A DNA stretch of 64,000 bases from Muribaculum gordoncarteri (GCF_004803695.1 NZ_CP039393.1:496001-560000), one strand, 5' to 3'. Positions 33,439-42,386 are shown, counted from the stretch's first letter. Program-made: numbers and translations. The notes: generated from the letters alone by a model not told the origin.

Positions 33439-33707
33439 AAAAGCTGAAAGCGTCCTCTCAATATAAGAAGGACTACAAGCGGTTCAGAAACAACCCTAAG
33501 AAGGTCATGGAGCTTAAAGAGATCCTGAACAGGCTCGCAAACGAGGAGCCGATTCCGGAAAAGCACAACCCACACATGCTGACCGGTGATTACAAGGGTT
33601 ATATGGAATGTCATATAGAGAGTGACTTCCTCCTTATATGGTTTGACCCCGACACTGACCAGATAGACCTTGTGCGTCTTGGCTCCCACTCGGAGCTATT
33701 CGGATAA
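33435..33707 (+). CDS. YafQ-family mRNA interferase toxin
   Basis: The 90-residue RelE/YafQ-type toxin has the N-terminal YKKDYKRF helix, the HMLTGDYKGYMECHI strand region, and a C-terminal LVRLGSHSELFG with the catalytic His. It would cleave ribosome-bound mRNA and is neutralised by the upstream antitoxin. The pair lies inside the transfer region between the coupling gene and traO, on the opposite strand, as an addiction module or inserted cassette. Confidence 0.88.
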   Translation: MKKLKASSQYKKDYKRFRNNPKKVMELKEILNRLANEEPIPEKHNPHMLTGDYKGYMECHIESDFLLIWFDPDTDQIDLVRLGSHSELFG

Positions 33708-33712
33708 TCCGG

Positions 33713-34183
33713 TTATAACGGCATCTTGAATCCGAGCATGAGGCCGTTCCGGAATGTGTCGCCATGCAGGAAATTCACATTGTTTTTCTGTATGATTGAG
33801 AACTCGCACCCGTTTTGGAACACATAGTTATATTCAAAACCGCCCTCAATGCCGATGAAAAACCTGCGCTCCACCGCTCCGAACTGCGGGCCGAAGCGGA
33901 CACGGAAGCTGCCGTTTTTGTAACGGTGCAGACGGTGCTTGTAGATCAGGCCGCCGTCCCAGTAATATCCTTTCCAGAATTGATCGGGGCCGGATTTCCA
34001 GTGATTGCCGATTTCACCATATATCTCCACGGCATTGCCGTAGGTGAATGAACGCTCGTAGCCGACGGTGGAGTTGAGCGTCGAGGGGAAGAGGAATCCG
34101 GCGTTTACGGTGAGCTTGCTGTCCTGCGCCGAGGCTCCGAGGGAGGCGACGGCGCATATCATGGCGAGAATAATCTTCTTCAT
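33713..34183 (-). CDS. traO: Conjugal transfer protein TraO
   Basis: The 156-residue protein has a signal peptide (SLGASAQ) and a beta-rich mature part ending in FKMPL. It matches TraO of CTnDOT-type elements in size, position after traN and sequence style (GYERSFTYGNAVEIYGE). TraO is an outer-membrane component of the transfer channel. It follows traN by 21 bases. Confidence 0.82.
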   Translation of the reverse strand: MKKIILAMICAVASLGASAQDSKLTVNAGFLFPSTLNSTVGYERSFTYGNAVEIYGEIGNHWKSGPDQFWKGYYWDGGLIYKHRLHRYKNGSFRVRFGPQFGAVERRFFIGIEGGFEYNYVFQNGCEFSIIQKNNVNFLHGDTFRNGLMLGFKMPL

Positions 34184-34204
34184 AATGATTCGGTATTATC
34201 GGTA

Positions 34205-35101
34205 TTATTTGTAGATGTGGGGAGTATATGAGTAAGGCAGGTGCCTGAGTATGTCGGAGTCGAAACCGTCGGCATTGAGAATGTCGTCATACTCGATAGT
34301 GAGCGTGATTACGCGGCCACTTATCTGATTCTCGGATATTTCGATGCGCAATACCTTCTCGTCCGGGAATGTCAGTTTGTCGAGCACAAGCACGTTGCGG
34401 TAATTCTTTTTGAACTTCCGGGCGAGATTGAGCGAGTATGCCGGGGTCAGCTCCACGGTCTGCGAGTTGGTGGCCTTCACCTCCTTCTTGTCGGTGAGCT
34501 TCACGCGCACCTCGGCGATGTTGTATGGGATTTTCGTCCGATTCTGCAACGAGTAGTCAATGAAGAAATAGTCGTCCACCGAATAGATGTTGTTGACAAT
34601 CGCCTTCATGCCATGAGCCTTAGACACGACCTGGTTGTACCTGCGTCCGCTGCCATAGACAGCCCAGGCATAGCGGGCCATCTCCGACTGCGGCATTGAT
34701 ACCTCCGGATTGATGTAAGAGTCCATGCCCGAATATGGAACGCGGTGTATGGAGGCGGCACGGGAGGGTACGGAGGTATATACCACCTCGTACTGCGCGA
34801 GGTGACGCTCACCTATGAGCGTCAGCGTCCCCATCAGCTCACCCTCGCGGTAGCCGGAGGGGAGCGAGTCGGATTCCATGAACGGCTTTACACGCACTAT
34901 GTTGTCGGCACACTGGTTGCCGATAATCTTGGCGGTGGAAAGATCCACCATCTTTATGTTCTCCGGCATGACGATGTGGGTGGTTACATCGGAGTTGACA
35001 TAGATTTTCTCCTTGGCCGAAGCCTGCGATGCGACGGCGCACAGCGCGGCAGCCGCGATAATTATTCTGATATTCATAATGATATGTTGTTTGTCTTTCA
35101 A
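34205..35101 (-). CDS. traN: Conjugal transfer protein TraN (VirB9-like)
   Basis: The 298-residue protein has a signal sequence beginning at either 35101 or the ATG at 35077 (MNIRIIIAAAALCAVASQASA). It contains TraN/DUF4138 features (TTHIVMPENIKMVDLST, DYFFIDYSLQNRTKIPYNI). It should form the outer-membrane core of the type IV machine with TraM and TraO. The longer start overlaps the traM stop by four bases, which supports translational coupling. Confidence 0.88.
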   Translation of the reverse strand: MKDKQHIIMNIRIIIAAAALCAVASQASAKEKIYVNSDVTTHIVMPENIKMVDLSTAKIIGNQCADNIVRVKPFMESDSLPSGYREGELMGTLTLIGERHLAQYEVVYTSVPSRAASIHRVPYSGMDSYINPEVSMPQSEMARYAWAVYGSGRRYNQVVSKAHGMKAIVNNIYSVDDYFFIDYSLQNRTKIPYNIAEVRVKLTDKKEVKATNSQTVELTPAYSLNLARKFKKNYRNVLVLDKLTFPDEKVLRIEISENQISGRVITLTIEYDDILNADGFDSDILRHLPYSYTPHIYK

Positions 35102-36297
35102 TAAGCCTCGTCTGAGTTGATGAGATAAACGATTGTGTTGTACTTGATTTTCGCCTTGTTCTTGCGGATATTGGCTGACACGGCGGAAGTGGCCGAGTTA
35201 TACATATTCTGTAAAGCCTGAAGTGCTATAGCCTCGCCAGATATTCCGGAGCCGTAGCCGCTCTCCGATTCAAAGCTGATGTTCTGCTGCACCGTGCTTG
35301 CCCCGGCCTCCTTCATAAAGTCACGGAAAGCGGATTCAGGCACATAAAAGCCCTCCATGCCGTCGTTGTCGAACACCGAGAGGTTAACTTTCAGGAATTT
35401 TCCTCCCACGAGTATTGAGGTTATGGCCGCGCGGACGCGCTGCTGCCCGAACCCCGTTACCGTCCCATATAGATATGTGCCTTTCGGAAGCCTCACATCG
35501 TGTATAGTCACATCGTCAAGGAGCTTGAAGCGGAGCCTCGTGCCCTCGTGCGCCTTGGTGGTCTTGTCGATCATGGCGCGTATGAGCGGAGCGTCGGCAT
35601 TTTCAGCAATGCCTGACACGGTGTTGAACTTGTCGGCGTTGGTGTCACGCGATTTCAGCACAAGCAAGGGGCGGTTCCTCTCGCGCTCCGCAGCCTTAGC
35701 CCTGGCGATGGAGTCTGCCCGGTGCTTCTTTTCCTTGTCCTCCGTGTCAGGCTGTCCGATACCTAACCCGGCTTCGATGGCCTTCTGCCTCTCGTAGCTG
35801 CGCTGCTGTATCGCCTCAATATCGCGGACATACTCACTTCTCGGATCAAGGACGGACTCATAATCGGCCGGATTGTAGCCGTCGCCGTAGGCGTAGGAAT
35901 TGATATGCCGCCGTGATTCGGCAAGCGACCGCTCCAGTTCCTCCAATTCCTGCTGCTGGCGCATACGCTCTGCCTCGGCGGCGTCGATGCGGTCAAGCTC
36001 GTCATCGGAATAGCCGTGTTCCAGGGCCTCGCGCTCCTCCTGTTCCTCGCCGAGCGCGCCCACCGCTGTGAAGGCGTCCTCGTCGCCGAAGCGTCGCGAC
36101 ATCTCGAACATCTTGTCACCGGGAGCCTCGGCGTTTGCCTCCGGCAGTGTCGAGTTGATACGGTCGGTCGCCACGGCCTGTCTGTCGTCACCGCCAGCTC
36201 CGAAAGTCTGCATTACGAAGTATATCAGGAAGCACAGCGGAACGAATATCGCTGCCGGAAAGATATACTTCGGCTGTTTGAAATTAATCTTTTTCAT
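35098..36297 (-). CDS. traM: Conjugal transfer protein TraM (VirB10-like)
   Basis: The protein is 399 residues from the ATG at 36297; a TTG start at 36324 is in frame but less likely. It has one N-terminal membrane helix (IFPAAIFVPLCFLIYFVMQ), a long charged coiled linker (about residues 60-200), and a C-terminal TraM domain (RFKLLDDVTIHDVRLPKGTYLYGTVTGFGQQRVRAAI, like VirB10). It spans the envelope and links inner and outer complexes. It overlaps the end of traL by 14 bases. Confidence 0.88.
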   Translation of the reverse strand: MKKINFKQPKYIFPAAIFVPLCFLIYFVMQTFGAGGDDRQAVATDRINSTLPEANAEAPGDKMFEMSRRFGDEDAFTAVGALGEEQEEREALEHGYSDDELDRIDAAEAERMRQQQELEELERSLAESRRHINSYAYGDGYNPADYESVLDPRSEYVRDIEAIQQRSYERQKAIEAGLGIGQPDTEDKEKKHRADSIARAKAAERERNRPLLVLKSRDTNADKFNTVSGIAENADAPLIRAMIDKTTKAHEGTRLRFKLLDDVTIHDVRLPKGTYLYGTVTGFGQQRVRAAITSILVGGKFLKVNLSVFDNDGMEGFYVPESAFRDFMKEAGASTVQQNISFESESGYGSGISGEAIALQALQNMYNSATSAVSANIRKNKAKIKYNTIVYLINSDEAY

Positions 36298-36790
36298 TAT
36301 CGTGTTGTTTGAGTGATTCGACAATCTTTTCGAGCTGCCTGTAACGCCTTATTATCCCGATGGAATCGGCGTGTGTCTTGCGCGGAATCGCCATCAGCGA
36401 GTCCAGCTCGTGCTTCACGGCCTGGCCGTCGCCCGTAATCTCCAGTAGCCTCCTGCGCTGAGCCTCCTTGTTGGCCTGTATGGTGCGGAAGCCGCTGAAG
36501 ATAGGCTCCACCTTGGCGATTGAGTGAAGATTCGGGTCTTTCGATTCCATGCGCGCCCCGGCAACAATTATGTCGCACACCAGTATCAGCAACAGGGAGC
36601 CGACGACGTATCCGAAAGTGCGTCGGGGGTGCCGGGTGGCCCATGAGTTGGCCTTGCGGATTCTCGCTGCCAGACGGTAGCGTGCGCCTATGGCACCCAT
36701 CTTCGGACGGAGCCATGAGCCTAAGGCGTTCCCGGCCTTGCTCCTGCCGTCCCGTATTGTCTTTCTTAATGATTTCATAACCGTTGTCAA
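36284..36790 (-). CDS. traL: Conjugal transfer protein TraL
   Basis: The 168-residue protein of the DUF3989/TraL type has a basic N-terminus, one membrane helix (TFGYVVGSLLLILVCDIIVAGA) and a helical C-terminus (RRYRQLEKIVESL). It lies between traK and traM, as in CTnDOT. Its start overlaps the traK stop by four bases. It is longer than the CTnDOT protein, mainly in the basic N-terminal part. Confidence 0.75.
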   Translation of the reverse strand: MTTVMKSLRKTIRDGRSKAGNALGSWLRPKMGAIGARYRLAARIRKANSWATRHPRRTFGYVVGSLLLILVCDIIVAGARMESKDPNLHSIAKVEPIFSGFRTIQANKEAQRRRLLEITGDGQAVKHELDSLMAIPRKTHADSIGIIRRYRQLEKIVESLKQHDNEKD

Positions 36791-37155
36791 TAATCGAGGT
36801 CTTTGTTTTCAAGTGTGCGCCAGTTGGTTATCATAAGGCCGTGGGGATTGTTCTGCGTCCTCGGCACGTTCTCTATGGAGCCGGTGGTGAGCATGGAGCG
36901 TTTCAGGTCGCGTGTGCGCCTCTTGATGATCTGCGTGCCGTAGTAGTTGAAGCGGCGTGTATGCTCGTCGAACTGTATCGAGTCGCAGATTATGGTGCAT
37001 ACGGCCGACGACGATATTATGTCGGAATAAAATCCGTTCTCGTCAAGGGCCTGCTTCTGCTTCAAGGCCGTGCCGTCGGCCATATACATGGCCTTTCCGA
37101 CAGTCCACTTGATATAGTCGTTGTCGGGAGGCAGGTTGAAAAAATATTGGTGGAA
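36787..37155 (-). pseudogene. traK: traK, 3' part (disrupted by the nested element)
   Basis: Codons after the shared FHQ triplet encode 119 residues of TraK: YFFNLPPDNDYIKWTVGKA, then FYSDIISSSAVCTI and NNPHGLMITNWRTLENKDL at the end. The 5' part lies at 52995-53258. The join point is the 9-bp core TTGGTGGAA (37147-37155). Restoring it gives HIQLFHQYFFNLPPD in frame, 198 residues in all, near the usual TraK length. The frame is open to 37473, but that part belongs to the inserted element. TraK is a membrane-anchored VirB8-like component, so transfer is probably impaired unless the insert excises. Confidence 0.9.
37147..37155. repeat. Left attachment core (TTGGTGGAA)
   Basis: Nine bases identical to 53022-53030. 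They encode the FHQ codons of traK on the minus strand. They mark the left crossover site of the nested element; the flanking bases differ. Confidence 0.85.
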
Positions 37156-37194
37156 ATTTTCGATATATCCATGCTTAGCATTGATTATCAACGG

Positions 37195-37311
37195 GTAACA
37201 AATTGTTATTTTTGAGTGGGTAACAAAACAGCCCCGACGGAGGTGTTTTATCGGCATTGTTGGGAATGTATCGGAACAGAGCATATTTAGGCTGATCATT
37301 GTTTTTGTTAC
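37195..37311. repeat. GTAACAAA motifs, left end of nested element
   Basis: GTAACAAA occurs at 37195-37202 and 37220-37227, and inverted (TTTGTTAC) at 37304-37311. The same motif occurs three times at the other end. They are likely arm-type binding sites of the tandem recombinases. Confidence 0.7.
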
Positions 37312-37322
37312 TTGTACAATCA

Positions 37323-37817
37323 TTACCATTTGAATTTGCGTGAGAGGTAAACGATGGCTGCAGTGGAGACAAGCCAGAAGAAGAAAGTCGTCCCGATTAT
37401 GCCTGGCAGTGTTTCCGATACATTGGGCTGACAGAAGGCATAGACTACCAATGCAAAGAATATGAGCAGCCATATCAGCGTGTCAAATGCCACATAGAAC
37501 ACAATACTTGGAAGGGAAACTCGTTGCCTGTTGTCAATCCGGTCAACCGTGGGCTTGACCCCGGCGATGAAAGATCTCGTCATTTCGCTGACGGTCTTCT
37601 TCATGCCGTCGTTTACCGAAGATGAGAATTTTTGAGCGTCCAGTTTCAACAGTGCATTATCCAATGCTTCTATAATGTTTGGAGCCTCCTTTACGAAGAT
37701 TCGGATCTGTCCGGCAAGATTGTTTTGCGCGGCGATTTCGTTCTGTCGCAGTTCATCGTTCCTTTCGTCAGCCCCGGCTTTGTTGACCTCCGATATGTCG
37801 AATTTTTTGAGTGCCAT
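37323..37817 (-). CDS. Membrane protein next to the relaxase
   Basis: The 164-residue protein has a helical soluble N-terminus (about residues 1-105) and two C-terminal membrane helices (TLIWLLIFFALVVYAF and GTTFFFWLVSTAAIVYL). It follows the relaxase gene by nine bases and is the last gene of the mobilization operon. Similar small membrane proteins accompany relaxases in Bacteroides mobilizable elements and may link the relaxosome to the membrane. The family is not firmly recognised. Confidence 0.65.
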   Translation of the reverse strand: MALKKFDISEVNKAGADERNDELRQNEIAAQNNLAGQIRIFVKEAPNIIEALDNALLKLDAQKFSSSVNDGMKKTVSEMTRSFIAGVKPTVDRIDNRQRVSLPSIVFYVAFDTLIWLLIFFALVVYAFCQPNVSETLPGIIGTTFFFWLVSTAAIVYLSRKFKW

Positions 37818-37826
37818 AATTCGTGC

Positions 37827-39023
37827 TTATCTTCTGAATCCTCGTTTTCTTACAATTCCTATCTTGGAGCGGGCTGCCTCGGCACAACGACGGGCACGGG
37901 CGATCTCTTCCTCCAGGTCGTCGCGCTTCCTCGGAAGGTCGTTGCCCGATGACCCACCGCCACCTGAAACGTGGGCCGGTGCGTTGAGAAACGCCATATA
38001 GCCCATAGCCACGGCGAAATGGTAGCACGCTTCGTTGATAAGGTCGACCCAGTTGTCCACCTCGTTGCTGTCGAACTCGTTATCAAACATCTGCATGACC
38101 TGTTCGGGGATAAAACGGGTGTAGGAATTGCCTTCATGCTCGAAATTGACTCGCCGGGTATCAGGTCTGTAAGCGGTATAGTCGGGTCGATTATAGTATT
38201 CCTCGCTGTCGGCTTTTGTCTGCTGTCCATGCGTCGGGTGCAGTTTATTCCATGTTGCTTCAAGTTTGGATGCCATGAGGTTGCGACCCTTGCCTAACTC
38301 GGATGCCTTGAACTTCGCATTTCCTTTTTTCAGTATATATCCTCGGATTACGCCTTTCTCATCAGTCCTTACCTTGAAACTATATCCTTTCGCCTCAAGC
38401 CGGGCGAAATAATCGTCAATCGACCATTCACTCATTCTGTACAGGACATCGAGACAGTCGCGGCTGACAGACTGACGGTTTATGTCGTGGATATTGGCCG
38501 CTGTCTGCCAGCCCCGTTTTCTCGCGACACGTTCCGCCGCCCGTTGTGCCCGCAAATGGATGTTGCTGTCGTTGTTGATGTTTCCGTCTTCGTCAAGACG
38601 GCTCACTATCGCGTGGAGGTGCGGAGTCCCGCTGTCGGATTCAAGGTGCAGCCACACGGTTGACTTGCTTCCTGCGAGATTGGTTCTTGGAGAGAGCAAG
38701 CGGCCTTTCCTGTCTTTCATCTCCTGACGGTCAAACTCCGTGACGAAATCCTGCCAGAGCTGTTTCCAGTCCTCCGGCGTGAAATCACGTGTATGTTCCA
38801 CCGCCGGGCTTATCTCTATCCTTATGAGGTTGTTCTTCATTCGTGGACGGCACAAGGAGTCCAGCTTTACCGAGTTCCATATCCCCAAAGGGTCTATGCC
38901 GGGAGGGAGAAGGCTGTCGCAGATGTGAAATATATTCTCCGGGTGCTTCTTGTTCGCCGACACGCCTGTTATGTAGTTCAGCGCGTTTATGCCGTGCGAT
39001 ATTGATTTGGCTTTCGCTATCAT
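37827..39023 (-). CDS. Relaxase / mobilization nuclease
   Basis: The 398-residue relaxase would nick oriT and pilot the strand. The metal-binding histidines are visible in WLHLESDSGTPHLHAIVSRL (His126, His135, His137), preceded by LIRIEISPAVEHTRDF. The likely catalytic Tyr is Tyr17 in INALNYITG. It belongs to the Bacteroidetes MobB/MOBP-like relaxases of mobilizable elements and is not similar to the ICE relaxase at 62.5 kb. It starts four bases after the accessory gene. The C-terminal 120 residues are hydrophilic and variable. Confidence 0.88.
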   Translation of the reverse strand: MIAKAKSISHGINALNYITGVSANKKHPENIFHICDSLLPPGIDPLGIWNSVKLDSLCRPRMKNNLIRIEISPAVEHTRDFTPEDWKQLWQDFVTEFDRQEMKDRKGRLLSPRTNLAGSKSTVWLHLESDSGTPHLHAIVSRLDEDGNINNDSNIHLRAQRAAERVARKRGWQTAANIHDINRQSVSRDCLDVLYRMSEWSIDDYFARLEAKGYSFKVRTDEKGVIRGYILKKGNAKFKASELGKGRNLMASKLEATWNKLHPTHGQQTKADSEEYYNRPDYTAYRPDTRRVNFEHEGNSYTRFIPEQVMQMFDNEFDSNEVDNWVDLINEACYHFAVAMGYMAFLNAPAHVSGGGGSSGNDLPRKRDDLEEEIARARRCAEAARSKIGIVRKRGFRR

Positions 39024-39027
39024 GTTT

Positions 39028-39483
39028 TCAGTTGTCTTTATTCTTTCTGGTTGTCCTTATCCTGATTCTGCCGCTGCTCGTAACGACGTTAATAAACTCG
39101 GTGACGGCATTGGTAATAGGCACTACCTGCTTGTACCAGTCGAGCATGAACGACACCTTTTGGAAAAGCCGTATTCTCTCGTCATGCCCCATTCCGGCGA
39201 GTGCATTGGCGAAGTTGAGAATGTCCAAGCGGCATCCGTCAAGGTTGCGCAGCAATGCCTTTTCCTCGGTCGTCAGTGCCGACGGCGGCTCATAGCCGAG
39301 TGCCCTATGCCTCATGTAGTCGCTTGGAGTCAGTCCGCATCCTCCGGCCATTTCGTGTATCTTCCGACGCTCGGCGGCTGTCATCTTTGTGGTGACTGTG
39401 CAGGAGCGCACGGCCTCTGGCGGCAGCTTCTTTCGCTTTGTCTTTCCGGCGTTCTTGTCGGGGCTGTTATCTGTATGATTCAT
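39028..39483 (-). CDS. Mobilization accessory protein (MobA/MobC-like)
   Basis: This 151-residue protein starts at the ATG at 39483; the frame is open to 39648 but only through the oriT-like region. A basic N-terminus (KNAGKTKRKKLPPEAVRSCTVTTKMTAAERRKIHEMAGGCGLTPSDYMRHRALG) has the ribbon-helix-helix pattern of plasmid mobilization proteins that bind oriT and recruit the relaxase. It precedes the relaxase in one operon. Confidence 0.8.
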   Translation of the reverse strand: MNHTDNSPDKNAGKTKRKKLPPEAVRSCTVTTKMTAAERRKIHEMAGGCGLTPSDYMRHRALGYEPPSALTTEEKALLRNLDGCRLDILNFANALAGMGHDERIRLFQKVSFMLDWYKQVVPITNAVTEFINVVTSSGRIRIRTTRKNKDN

Positions 39484-39563
39484 ATAAGCGGATATTCGGT
39501 GATATGTAAAACTGATTATCGGGTGCGAGCCTGCGAGCGGCCATGACCCTGACCGCAGGGAGG

Positions 39564-39620
39564 GCGAGGCGTTTTGGTGCAACCGGGCGGAGCCGGGTGT
39601 AACACCAAAACATATCTCGC
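39564..39620. other. Candidate oriT of the nested element
   Basis: Nested inverted repeats: GCGAG (39564-39568) with CTCGC (39616-39620), and GTTTTGGTG (39571-39579) with CACCAAAAC (39603-39611), around a GC-rich centre containing two CCGGG copies. The site lies just upstream of the mobilization operon, as typical for Bacteroides oriTs. The nick site cannot be placed. Confidence 0.5.
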
Positions 39621-39689
39621 AACACTTCTCAAAAAACGCGGTCTTCAAACCTGGACTTCTGGATATTCATGGCACATCTGATTCGGCTC

Positions 39690-40097
39690 TCAATCTGCAA
39701 AGAATCCGTTAGATACCAGCTCTCCGACGGAGTTCTTCCAGCCCATTATGCAGGAGAACGAGACTGCCGAGCCGACACGGGAGTTGTATATGCCGACCAG
39801 TCCTGCGGCCTCCATTTTTGCAAGGATATTGTGCATCTTCTTCCGTCCAAAATTCCATTTGTCGGCGATACCGATTTCCGAGAATTGAGCCTGACCGGGC
39901 TTCAGGTTGAGCGGCCTGCGGAATGTATCGTCATATCCGGGCGTTGTTCTCATGTCTTTCAGCAGTCTGCTGAAGATGGCAATGTTGCGAACTTCGTTGC
40001 CGTCGTTGTCGGTGGTTGTTCCCGACAGCCATTCGACGGCTTCCGATGTCAGCCGGATGTTTACAGATGAAAATGGATATTGATTTTGTGGTTCCAT
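39690..40097 (-). CDS. Winged-helix-like hypothetical protein
   Basis: The 135-residue protein has a C-terminal part (SEIGIADKWNFGRKKMHNILAKMEAAGLVGIYNSRVGSAVSFSCIMGW) that looks like a winged helix. It lies on the other side of the oriT-like site from the mobilization genes and reads towards it. It could regulate mobilization. Not assigned to a family. Confidence 0.6.
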   Translation of the reverse strand: MEPQNQYPFSSVNIRLTSEAVEWLSGTTTDNDGNEVRNIAIFSRLLKDMRTTPGYDDTFRRPLNLKPGQAQFSEIGIADKWNFGRKKMHNILAKMEAAGLVGIYNSRVGSAVSFSCIMGWKNSVGELVSNGFFAD

Positions 40098-40349
40098 GTT
40101 CCTTGTTTTCTGATAGATGGTTTATTGGCGAAATGCCAAAGATTGGAAATTTCAAAACAGAAAATTTGTGTATGAAAATTTCTCGGCGGTTCTCCTTGTC
40201 CCCTCTGCTCGTCAGTCAGTATATCTATGATATTCAATTCATATAAGATTGCGTTTTCAAATATCCTTCAAACATCAGTTCCGACTTTTTATAATTAAGG
40301 ATAGAGAAACAACGAAAACGGAGGGGAAAAGAGGACTGACGATGATTCT

Positions 40350-40841
40350 CTATTTCGGCATCGACGCATTAGACGGCACGTTTCCGATATTATGACTGGT
40401 GCCCGATGTCTGCAATTTCGGAAGATTGTTCAACACCGTCTGTATGTCCTGCCTGTCGGAAGATACGGTGAGCAGCGCGGTGGTGATGTCAATAATCTCC
40501 TCCTTCCCCACATATTGTGACACGGATTTCATCAGCTCCAGTGCCCGGGTCTGTCGATGCGCCCGTACACTGTCGGTTCCGGTGGCTTCCTTGTCGCATC
40601 CGAAGTTGAGATAGCGGTTGAGCGCGGAGCGGTCATACTGCGGCATGGTCTCCACCGTGCTTTTCCCTGCGGCAATCGAGAGCATGGCGCGGAGTGCGTC
40701 GGCCTCGTATGGCGTACATTCGTGAAGGAACTCCATGATAATTTGGGTTTTCTTTGGATTTGCGGTTCTTGAGTCCTTGGATTTGGTGTCCGTTGATTTG
40801 CCGGACTTGGTACCCGGTACGATTGTAATGTCTGTAGGCAT
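40350..40841 (-). CDS. Hypothetical protein of mobilizable elements
   Basis: The 163-residue protein has a basic, low-complexity N-terminus (about residues 1-32) followed by a helical domain (HECTPYEADALRAMLSIAAGKST...YDRSALNRYLNFGCDKEAT). I do not recognise the family. It is downstream of the excisionase-like gene with a 39-base gap and is probably in its operon. Confidence 0.6.
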   Translation of the reverse strand: MPTDITIVPGTKSGKSTDTKSKDSRTANPKKTQIIMEFLHECTPYEADALRAMLSIAAGKSTVETMPQYDRSALNRYLNFGCDKEATGTDSVRAHRQTRALELMKSVSQYVGKEEIIDITTALLTVSSDRQDIQTVLNNLPKLQTSGTSHNIGNVPSNASMPK

Positions 40842-40880
40842 AGTCTTGAACGATTGGATTTGTAGGTGATTTGTAGGTGG

Positions 40881-41126
40881 TTAAAGAGGTTTCTTGTTCG
40901 CGAGATAGCGGGCTGCTTCGGCTTCAATCTCGTCATGCGACGATATGCGGACGCTCTTGAGATATGCGTCAAGGTCGTCGGGATCGAAAAAGCAGAGTTT
41001 GCCGCTCGGCTTATACATGGGGATTACGCGCCGCATCATCATCTTGCGGAAGTAGGACAGGGAGAAGCCGAGATAGTCGGCGGCTTCCTGCGAGTTGAGT
41101 AATTTTCGTTTTGTCTGCATCGACAA
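40881..41126 (-). CDS. Excisionase-like helix-turn-helix protein
   Basis: The protein has 81 residues. LLNSQEAADYLGFSLSYFRKMMMRRVIPMYKPSGKLCFFDPDDLDAYL is a typical MerR/excisionase winged helix. In NBU- and CTnDOT-type elements such proteins direct excision or control mobilization genes. It is the best candidate for the directionality factor of the nested element, although it lies about 9.4 kb from the recombinase genes. Confidence 0.8.
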   Translation of the reverse strand: MSMQTKRKLLNSQEAADYLGFSLSYFRKMMMRRVIPMYKPSGKLCFFDPDDLDAYLKSVRISSHDEIEAEAARYLANKKPL

Positions 41127-41345
41127 TGAAATGTTTTAGTTGATATTTTTGATTTTGGAATGTGCTGATTGATAGACTTGTCAGCCTTTGTGTTCCGATG
41201 CAAAATTACAGCCGTTCCCATGTGGCTCAATGTGGCGGCCGCGGGGAAAGGTTAAAAATGGCAAACGCACTATACGCTGAATTTCAGTCGCATAGTGCGT
41301 TTGCAAAGTTTCTTAATATGTTACAAATGGGGAGAAGCCGGATTT

Positions 41346-41756
41346 TTACGGGGTTTTCCGCCTTGAACGCCATCCCTCGATGGCTCCGTCTATGGATTTG
41401 CGGTAGTTTTGGTTGTCCTCTGTGGCATAATCGGCGCAGATGTCGGAGCGGTGCTTGTCGTAGTAAGACCTGGCGATGCCGCAGCGTTGAAGGAACAACC
41501 GCGTCCATGTCTCCGCCTCGTTCCTCGGACTGATATTCCGCGCCACGGCAAAGACCATGTAGCATACCCGTAGTTTCTCTTTCGGCAACACGGCTATGGA
41601 TTTTGTCACTTCCCTTACGTTAAGGAAATTGGCAAAGTCGAGAGGTGTGCAGTTTTCAAACTGGCTGTCGTTGCATACGTCGTGGATCGCCATGCACAGC
41701 CCTAATTCAACCACATCCCGCCACTTGGCGGTTTCAAGCAGCTGGCTTCCGCTCAT
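41346..41756 (-). CDS. Hypothetical helical protein
   Basis: The 136-residue, mostly helical, soluble protein has the conserved-looking segment NVREVTKSIAVLPKEKLRVCYMVFAVARNISPRNEAETWTRLFLQ. Its start overlaps the stop of the previous gene by four bases. It is the last gene of a three-gene operon with the AlbA-type protein. Family unknown. Confidence 0.62.
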   Translation of the reverse strand: MSGSQLLETAKWRDVVELGLCMAIHDVCNDSQFENCTPLDFANFLNVREVTKSIAVLPKEKLRVCYMVFAVARNISPRNEAETWTRLFLQRCGIARSYYDKHRSDICADYATEDNQNYRKSIDGAIEGWRSRRKTP

Positions 41757-42379
41757 TGGCCTTCTCCTTTCTCCATACGGTCAAGGTCGTTGAGTATGCT
41801 TCCGGCAATGCCATTAAGTTTAGCCGCGAGAGCGTACAGATATGGGGCTTTTAGGGAAAAGACATCCCCGGCGCGCCGGTTCTCACGCTCATATTCCGCA
41901 TATATCCTCCTGACATCGGTCTGCCGTCTGTCATGCTCCGCCTTTGCCGCATCGCACTCCTTTTCGGCCTCGGCATACTCCTTTGAGTCGATAGGTAGAT
42001 AGTCAAGACGGTTGTTCAGCTCGCAATACCGCTTCCAGTATGGGTTAAGCTCGTCCGAATCCTCTTGGAATATGGCATGATAATATCGGGAGTGCGTGTT
42101 TGCAATCCCCCGGAAATCAACACCGTCCAGCCGTCCTATATTATTAAGGAGTGTCGCGGTCTCTGCTTTGAGGGAAAGTGCTGTCTCTTTCAGCTGTTCC
42201 GGATTCTCACCGGCCATAACCTCCGCATCGGCTATAAGCGCGTTGGTATCCTGAAAGTCATAGTAGAACCGTGCAAGCGCAAACGCCTGTTCAAAAGGCA
42301 TCATACCACCGTCATAACCGCTGATGATTCCATTGACCTCTTTAAGCCGTGTTGTTATTTCCTTCATCATGCTTATCAT
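41753..42379 (-). CDS. Hypothetical coiled-coil protein
   Basis: The protein is 208 residues from the ATG at 42379; a TTG at 42385 and ATGs at 42370 and 42367 are alternatives. It is helical, with a charged coiled-coil segment (YAEAEKECDAAKAEHDRRQTDVRRIYAEYERENRRAG). It is coupled to the next gene by an ATGA overlap and begins seven bases after the AlbA-type regulator stop. Confidence 0.62.
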   Translation of the reverse strand: MISMMKEITTRLKEVNGIISGYDGGMMPFEQAFALARFYYDFQDTNALIADAEVMAGENPEQLKETALSLKAETATLLNNIGRLDGVDFRGIANTHSRYYHAIFQEDSDELNPYWKRYCELNNRLDYLPIDSKEYAEAEKECDAAKAEHDRRQTDVRRIYAEYERENRRAGDVFSLKAPYLYALAAKLNGIAGSILNDLDRMEKGEGQ

Positions 42380-42386
42380 AACCAAA

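Noticed and set aside
36787-37473. A single 228-codon gene covering the traK end and the nested element edge
   Set aside because: Only residues after FHQ match TraK. The upstream part is low-complexity, overlaps the end of the 37323 gene, and lies beyond the attachment core.
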